A stretch of 64,000 bases of DNA from DAORHV01 sp964458645 (GTDB taxonomy: Bacteria; Patescibacteriota; Gracilibacteria; Peribacterales; Peribacteraceae). How positions within the stretch are numbered: the stretch's first letter is position 1; every line of letters begins with the position of its first letter. The position numbers and the translations under genes are program-made. The stretch covers positions 118,012 to 182,011 of the forward strand of contig CAYWJU010000001.1 of NCBI GenBank assembly GCA_964458645.1, read 5' to 3'. Shown here one piece after another: positions 59,356-64,000 of this stretch. Below the pieces are notes generated by a model. It saw nothing but the letters and a program-made list of their open reading frames with translations. It was not told the DNA's origin and did no database searches.

Positions 59356-60987
59356 ATGACTGAACATTTCGTCATCATCGTGCTTCTGGTCTTGGCATGC
59401 GTCTCGCCGCTGCTTACTTGGCTGCATTTGTGGCAGGTGAAAGAATGGCGCTGGGACAGGCTTCTTGAGCACATGAAGCGCGAGGGTGGAACCGAGTTGC
59501 TGCTCAGTCCTTCGCGTGCAAAGCTGGCAGGTGCGTGGCTTTTGTGCGGACTCGGAACGATGCTGGCAATCGCCGCCGGATATGCGCCGCACTGGTTGTT
59601 GGATCGTGAGATCTTCGGCGCATGGTTCATTGCATTGCCGATTGCCCTCGCGGCGGTCGGCACACTGCAATTCGCGCTGCGCAAGCAGCCGCTGCCACGT
59701 TGGACGATGAAGGCGCGGATGATGGCCGTCATGGCATGCGGACTCAACCTCTTAATCATCGCATTCCTGCTGCTGTTCACGACAACCGGCTACGACAAAC
59801 CGGGCAACGAAATACTCGTACAACCGTATGCGTTTGCGGCCTTGCTCATCCCCTTCTTGCAGCCGCAAATCGCGTCGGTTGCCTGGCTGCTTACATACCC
59901 ATTGGACCGCTTCTTAAAGCGAAGAATCATGAATCAAGCGCGCGCCATACGCACCGCTCACCCGCAACTAACGGTCATCGCCGTCACCGGAAGCGTCGGC
60001 AAAACCACGACCAAGGAATTACTCTCGCATATCCTGGCCGATCGCAAGCCGCTCGTGCCGCCCGACCATGTGAATACCGAGATGGGCGTATCGATTTGGA
60101 TCCGCAAAACCCTGTCGTCGCTACCGACGGATTCCACCGCGACGATGGTGGTGGAAATGGGCGCCTACCGCATGGGCGAAATCGCATTGCTGTGCTCCAT
60201 CGTGCAGCCGACCATCGGCATCATCACGCGCATCGCGCAGCAACACTTGGCTTTGTTCGGAAGCCAAGAAGCCATTGCCCAAGCCAAAGGAGAGCTCTTC
60301 GCTTCACTGCCCGAAACTGGTCGCGCATTTGTGAATGCTGACAGTCCGATGCTCAAAGAGCTCACGTCTCGATGCCGCTGCCCGGTAACGACCGTCGCCA
60401 CCGACGCGCGGGCGGATATCGTCGGACTCGACATAGAAGAGACATCGCGCGGACTGAAGTTCACCGCCGACGGCACCGCTTTCGAAACGGGGCTGCACGG
60501 TACGCATAACGTGACCAATATCCTGCTGGCAATCGGCGTGGCGAAACACGTAGGCCTGCCCTTGCCGGCAGTTGTAAAACGACTGCAAACATTCAGTCCG
60601 CCCAAGCGTACGTTTCAAGTGCGCCATGAACGCGGTGTCACCGTGCTGGATGACTCGTATAACTGCAGCACGGCAAGCATGGCTGCTGCCGTTGAGTGGG
60701 CCAAACAGCAGCCTGCCAAGCGAAAAATCCTCGTCACATCCGGCATTATCGAACTTGGCGAAGCGGAAGAGAAATTGCATCGGGAAATCGCCGCGCAAGC
60801 ACAGGTCGTCTTCGAACACGCGTACGTGTTGGACAGCAAATTCCTGCCGTATTTCCAAGACGGCGGCTTCGGCGACCGAGCGTCTGCACTCCCTGCGAAT
60901 CTTGAGCGTCTGAAGCCCGACGATCTGCTGGTTTGCGTCGGAAGAATGCCTCAAAGTGTGATCGAAAAATTCCTTCCGCTGCCGTAA
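59356..60987 (+). CDS. murF: MurF-like ligase with N-terminal membrane domain
   Basis: 543 residues. Residues 1-185 hold about four TM helices (FVIIVLLVLACVSPLLTWLH; FIALPIALAAVGTLQF; LNLLIIAFLLLF). The Mur ligase part begins near 205 with P-loop AVTGSVGKTTTKELL (209-223), MVVEMGAYRMGEIALL, GLHGTHNVTNILLAIGVAKH and VLDDSYNCSTASMAAAVEW. MurF adds the D-Ala-D-Ala dipeptide to the peptidoglycan precursor. The membrane part would place the enzyme at the inner membrane, near MraY/MurG. TAGAAT lies 11 nt before the ATG. Confidence 0.88.
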   Translation: MTEHFVIIVLLVLACVSPLLTWLHLWQVKEWRWDRLLEHMKREGGTELLLSPSRAKLAGAWLLCGLGTMLAIAAGYAPHWLLDREIFGAWFIALPIALAAVGTLQFALRKQPLPRWTMKARMMAVMACGLNLLIIAFLLLFTTTGYDKPGNEILVQPYAFAALLIPFLQPQIASVAWLLTYPLDRFLKRRIMNQARAIRTAHPQLTVIAVTGSVGKTTTKELLSHILADRKPLVPPDHVNTEMGVSIWIRKTLSSLPTDSTATMVVEMGAYRMGEIALLCSIVQPTIGIITRIAQQHLALFGSQEAIAQAKGELFASLPETGRAFVNADSPMLKELTSRCRCPVTTVATDARADIVGLDIEETSRGLKFTADGTAFETGLHGTHNVTNILLAIGVAKHVGLPLPAVVKRLQTFSPPKRTFQVRHERGVTVLDDSYNCSTASMAAAVEWAKQQPAKRKILVTSGIIELGEAEEKLHREIAAQAQVVFEHAYVLDSKFLPYFQDGGFGDRASALPANLERLKPDDLLVCVGRMPQSVIEKFLPLP

Positions 60988-61028
60988 TCCTCGGACTCTT
61001 CGGTTACTTTGGTTTCTTCGGAATCCTC
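60988..61028 (+). repeat. single run of degenerate 9-nt repeats (copy 3)
   Basis: Four to five units (CCTCGGACT, CTTCGGTTA, CTTTGGTTT, CTTCGGAAT) fill the whole spacer between the murF stop and the aminotransferase ATG. The units match the right arms at 8319-8359 and 21921-21953, but no left arm is present. Confidence 0.75.
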
Positions 61029-62267
61029 ATGTCCAATCCCATCCACCATACCTTCGGCCCGCTGGCGGACAAGCGCCAATTCTGGGAAGCCTTTTGCATT
61101 CAGATGCGTTTGCCATGGACGCGCATCGTCACCGGTCCGCACACGGCGCAGTTGGAAAAAGTCCTGTCGGACACATTCAAGGCCGATGCGGTGACGTTCG
61201 CCTCCGGACGCCAGGGTTTGCTCGCGCTGCTCAAGTCCATCGGGCTAAAGCCGGGCGAAGAAATCCTTATCCAGAGCTACACCTGCGTTGTGCTGCCGAA
61301 TGCCATCCACGCCGCCGGCGGCGTTCCGGTCTATGTCGATATCGAACGCGATACGCTGAATTTGGACATCGCCGATGTTGAAAAAAGGATTACCCCGCGC
61401 ACCCGTGCGATCATCTGTCAGCACACGTTCGGCATTCCTGCCGATGCTGCCGCTTTGCGCAAGATCTGCGATGCACGCGGCATCTTCCTCATTGAAGATT
61501 GCGCCCACATCCTGCCGGATTCGCCGACCTCGGAGATCGGCAAGTGGGGCGACTTCCTGCTGCTGAGTTTCGGCCGCGACAAAGCCATTTCGGGCGTCGG
61601 TGGCGGTGCCATGCTGTCGCGCAAACCGGAAATCACTGCCAAATTGAAACAGGAACAAGGCCGTGCGACGAACCTGCCGTGGCTCACCGTCAGTTTGTTG
61701 CTCGACTATCCGATTTGGTACCCCATGTTGCGGCCGTTCTATGGCATGGGTCTCGGCAAAGCGGCGTTGTGGGCACTGGGCAAATTCCGCATGCTGGTGC
61801 CGATTTTGTCGGCCGAGGAGAAGCGCGGCAACATGCCGCTGGCGCTGCAGAAAATGCCCAACGGTTGTGCGTATCTGGCGCTCAAGCAGCTTACGCGTCT
61901 GCAGGAAATCAACGATCACCGACGCACGCTCACCAGCTTCTACGTAGAGCAAGCGAAGCGCAGCAATTGGCCGATGCTCGGCGGTGTGTTCGCCGGCATG
62001 CCACTCCAGAAATTTCCGCTGTTCGTGAAGAACGCCAATGGTATCCGCGCCCATCTAAAGTCGCACAACATCCACCTGGACGACGGCTGGACCGGCTGCG
62101 TCGTGTGCCCCGAAACGGTGGACTTGCCGGCTACCGGTTACGAACCGGGCAGCGACCCGGAAGCCGAGGCCGCCTGCGAGATGATCCTGAGTCTGCCGAC
62201 GCATCCCACCATGAGCCTGAAACAAGCCAAGACGCTCGCGGACCTGCTCACTCCCCTTCTGCGCTAG
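61029..62267 (+). CDS. DegT/DnrJ/EryC1/StrS aminotransferase
   Basis: 412 residues from ATG 61029. PLP-dependent sugar aminotransferase family. Asp157 (LIEDCAHILPDS) and Lys185 (SFGRDKAISGVGGGAML) are the cofactor residues; the SCTCV-type loop is SYTCVVLPNAIHAAGG. Such enzymes aminate nucleotide-linked keto sugars for surface glycans. It is followed 1 nt later by a FemAB-like gene, so a wall or glycan pathway is likely. Confidence 0.85.
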   Translation: MSNPIHHTFGPLADKRQFWEAFCIQMRLPWTRIVTGPHTAQLEKVLSDTFKADAVTFASGRQGLLALLKSIGLKPGEEILIQSYTCVVLPNAIHAAGGVPVYVDIERDTLNLDIADVEKRITPRTRAIICQHTFGIPADAAALRKICDARGIFLIEDCAHILPDSPTSEIGKWGDFLLLSFGRDKAISGVGGGAMLSRKPEITAKLKQEQGRATNLPWLTVSLLLDYPIWYPMLRPFYGMGLGKAALWALGKFRMLVPILSAEEKRGNMPLALQKMPNGCAYLALKQLTRLQEINDHRRTLTSFYVEQAKRSNWPMLGGVFAGMPLQKFPLFVKNANGIRAHLKSHNIHLDDGWTGCVVCPETVDLPATGYEPGSDPEAEAACEMILSLPTHPTMSLKQAKTLADLLTPLLR

Positions 62268-62268
62268 C

Positions 62269-63399
62269 ATGAGCACCGTGCATGTCCGCCACGCCACCGA
62301 CTCCGCCGTCTGGGATTCCTTCCTGGCCGCACAGCCGTACCGTCCGTTCCTGCAGAGCTGGACGATGGGTGACGTGTATTCGGACATCGGCCAGAAACCG
62401 GTGCGATTACAGATTGAACAAGACGGAGTGGTTGTCGGTATCTGTTTCGGTCATGTCGTTCCCGCACGCCGCGGCCGCCACTTGAGTGTCCCGTATGGCC
62501 CATTGTTCTCATATACGCTCACGCCCTTCGATTTCCAGGCAATGGCCGCCCCGCTGCTCGAAGCGTTGCGCCAGACGGCAAAGCAGCACGATTGCGCATT
62601 CGTACGTTGCAGTCCGTTCCTGGAACGAAACGATGAAGGCGCGTTCATCCAAATGCTGCAAAAAGGCGGTGGCCGCATACTGCACGCGCCGCTGCATTTG
62701 CTGGCCGAGCAGGTCTGGTACCTGCCGCTCACAACCGCCAACCCCTGGCTGGAGCCGACCAAGCTGCAGACCGCCGCGCAGCCCGTGCATGAAGACGAAC
62801 TGTTCAAGCAATTCCGCTCCACTACCCGCAACCTTATCCGCCGCGCAGAAAAAGACGGCGTGACGATCCGCGCATCAGAAAGACCCGATCATGACGTCGA
62901 ACACTTCCTGAAACTGCACGACGAGACACGCCAGCGGCATGGCTTCACGCCCTACACCAACACATTCTTCCGCGCCCAGGTGAAGCGCTTCGCCGCTCGC
63001 AACGAATGCACCGTGTACCTAGCCGAGTACCAGAGCCAAGTGATCGCGAGCTCCATTCACATGCATGCGTTCGGCGAGACCAGTTACCACCACGGCGCCA
63101 GCGCCGACGCATTCAAAAAAATCCCCAGCAGCTATTTGCTGCAGTGGACGGCCATCAAGGACGCCATGAAACGCGGCGACCATGTCTACAACTTCTGGGG
63201 CATCGCACCGCTCGCACTAGACAAAGACGGCAAGCAGCGCGCCGAGCCAGGCCACCCGTTTTCCGGCGTCACGCTCTTCAAGACAGGTTTCGGCGGCAAT
63301 CTTCTGGAGCTTGCTCGATGCTTGGATATTCCCCTCTCGCTGAAGTACCATGGAACTCGCGCCTTTGAAGTTTTCCGCAAGTGGCGCCGCGGCTTCTAA
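62269..63399 (+). CDS. FemAB/FemX-like peptidyltransferase
   Basis: 376 residues. Two GNAT-like halves with the coiled-coil-type region: FLQSWTMGDVYSDIGQKPVR, HLSVPYGPLF, FKQFRSTTRNLIRRAEKDGV, ETSYHHGASADAFKKIPSSY, and YNFWGIAP. These match Fem ligases, which add amino acids from aminoacyl-tRNA to the peptidoglycan stem (cross-bridge). Adjacent to the aminotransferase and murF. The exact amino acid is unknown. Confidence 0.85.
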   Translation: MSTVHVRHATDSAVWDSFLAAQPYRPFLQSWTMGDVYSDIGQKPVRLQIEQDGVVVGICFGHVVPARRGRHLSVPYGPLFSYTLTPFDFQAMAAPLLEALRQTAKQHDCAFVRCSPFLERNDEGAFIQMLQKGGGRILHAPLHLLAEQVWYLPLTTANPWLEPTKLQTAAQPVHEDELFKQFRSTTRNLIRRAEKDGVTIRASERPDHDVEHFLKLHDETRQRHGFTPYTNTFFRAQVKRFAARNECTVYLAEYQSQVIASSIHMHAFGETSYHHGASADAFKKIPSSYLLQWTAIKDAMKRGDHVYNFWGIAPLALDKDGKQRAEPGHPFSGVTLFKTGFGGNLLELARCLDIPLSLKYHGTRAFEVFRKWRRGF

Positions 63400-63412
63400 C
63401 CAGCCTTCTCCC

Positions 63413-63739
63413 ATGCCGAACAACACCGTCATCGTCACGACCATGGATGAAAAGATGGACATCATCATCGGTCATCTGGAAGCCATGAATAAGCGCGACA
63501 AACTGCGCACCACGGGCGCATTCATCCGCGGCATGCTCGGACTCATCCCGCTTATCTTCTTTGTGTGGAGCATTTGGTTCGCCATTAACCACGGCGACGA
63601 ACTCCTGAAGCAAATTACGACACAAGCAGCCACCGCAGCAGCCGAAGCCACCAAGAACGGGGGTCAGGGCATGCTGGACGACCTGCTGAAGAAATACGAC
63701 TTCCCCAACGGAAAGTCGTCGTCGGCAGCACAGCGGTAA
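63413..63739 (+). CDS. small single-TM protein
   Basis: 108 residues from ATG 63413 (MPNNTVIVTTMDEKMDIIIG). Soluble head, one TM helix (MLGLIPLIFFVWSIWFAI), then a helical tail ending with LLKKYDFPNG. It starts 13 nt after the FemAB-like gene and is probably in the same transcript. Family unknown. Confidence 0.6.
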   Translation: MPNNTVIVTTMDEKMDIIIGHLEAMNKRDKLRTTGAFIRGMLGLIPLIFFVWSIWFAINHGDELLKQITTQAATAAAEATKNGGQGMLDDLLKKYDFPNGKSSSAAQR

Positions 63740-63994
63740 AGTCCGTAAATATCGATGAGACAATCGCTCAGATATTTCTTCCTTCCACTTTTTGGTGCAA
63801 AAAGTGGAGTCCCTAAAGGGATTGCGTCCCAAGCCTTTCGTCTTTCGCCTGCGGCTCAGACTCAAGAGCTTGGTCCTGGGAATAAAAACAGTCGCGCGGT
63901 GAGCAGTCTGGCCACGCAGATCGCAATCTGTCGTGGCTGGCCTGTGCTCCACGCGCCTCACAGTCCTAAATTCCTTTGGGATTTTTCACGGACT
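63740..63994 (+). other. structured non-coding stretch, possible RNA element
   Basis: No gene seen. A terminal helix AGTCCGT (from 63740) with ACGGACT (ending 63994) encloses several hairpins: AAATATC/GATATTT near 63749-63778, CCACTTTTT-ggtg-CAAAAAGTGG near 63786-63810, TCCCT-aa-AGGGA, and a long stem GCGCGGTGAGCA paired with TGTGCTCcaCGCGC around CCACG-cAGAT/ATCT-gtCGTGG (about 63895-63958). Strand is not certain. No match to tmRNA, RNase P, 6S or SRP hallmarks was found by eye. Confidence 0.4.
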
Positions 63995-64000
63995 GTTTCG

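Noticed and set aside
63740..63994. tmRNA, RNase P RNA, 6S RNA or SRP RNA
   Set aside because: None of the conserved sequence blocks of these RNAs (for example the tRNA-like end of tmRNA or the GGAAG-type SRP loop) could be found.
1..64000. Recoded TGA (Gly) as in Gracilibacteria/Absconditabacteria
   Set aside because: TGA ends truB and ruvC at or near the expected family length, and no conserved gene reads through an in-frame TGA.
1..64000. CRISPR array
   Set aside because: No regularly spaced 25-37 nt direct repeats with unique spacers; the short repeats seen have 7-, 9- or 27-nt units without spacers.
1..64000. Insertion sequence or prophage
   Set aside because: No transposase, integrase or phage structural gene was recognised; the duplicated gene ends carry only short palindromes.

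Overview
The window reads as a GC-rich chromosome segment from a small-genome bacterium of the Patescibacteria/CPR type, possibly Peribacteria-like. This placement is inference. It rests on a VirB2/TrbC-like T4SS pilin with a small membrane partner, a MurF fused to an N-terminal membrane domain, an archaeal-type PEP carboxylase, a giant 4394-residue ORF, and promoters whose -10 box lies only 6-10 nt from the start codon, with hardly any Shine-Dalgarno sequences. TGA is used as a stop (truB, ruvC), so the recoded Gracilibacteria/Absconditabacteria code does not apply. No rRNA, prophage, IS transposase or CRISPR array was seen.

Layout. 1-6.5 kb: 5'-3' exonuclease/polA start, a GT5-like glycosyltransferase, a Sel1-repeat lipoprotein, GIY-YIG, an HTTM membrane protein and other membrane proteins. 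6.5-12 kb: tRNA-Lys, truB, the pilin pair, a PRC-barrel protein divergent from prs, tRNA-Ile, and an AT-richer DUF4145-like gene. 12-26 kb: methyltransferase, Gmad2-like lipoprotein, ruvC/recF, Nudix, bL33, EamA, HAD, trxB, a BtuF-like protein, and a phosphofructokinase with PPi-type residues. 26-38 kb: YggT, tRNA-Leu, murL-murD, grpE, a Na+/Ca2+ exchanger, archaeal-type ppcA, a TauE/SafE-cupredoxin fusion, DoxX, a zincin-like protein, EamA. 38-43.5 kb: divergent Nramp, tRNA-Met, a Cys-rich lipoprotein, and a 650-residue protein. 43.6-57.8 kb: the giant gene and two small upstream genes, probably one operon. 58-64 kb: alpha/beta hydrolase, murF, DegT aminotransferase, FemAB-like protein, and a structured non-coding tail.

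How genes fit together. murL and murD overlap and predict the MurD2/MurL route to D-Glu in peptidoglycan; murF and a FemAB-like transferase add further wall functions. prs, PPi-type pfk and ppcA point to a pared-down central metabolism.

The most unusual signals are: (1) four loci (polA start, tRNA-Lys, tRNA-Ile, tRNA-Met) where a truncated copy of a gene end is joined to a GC-rich palindrome about 95-120 nt from the intact gene; (2) the giant-protein operon, whose W/F-rich repeat also occurs in the convergent 650-residue protein, both driven by the same extended -10; (3) degenerate 7-, 9- and 27-nt repeat families in spacers and inside murD; (4) widespread apparently leaderless promoters.
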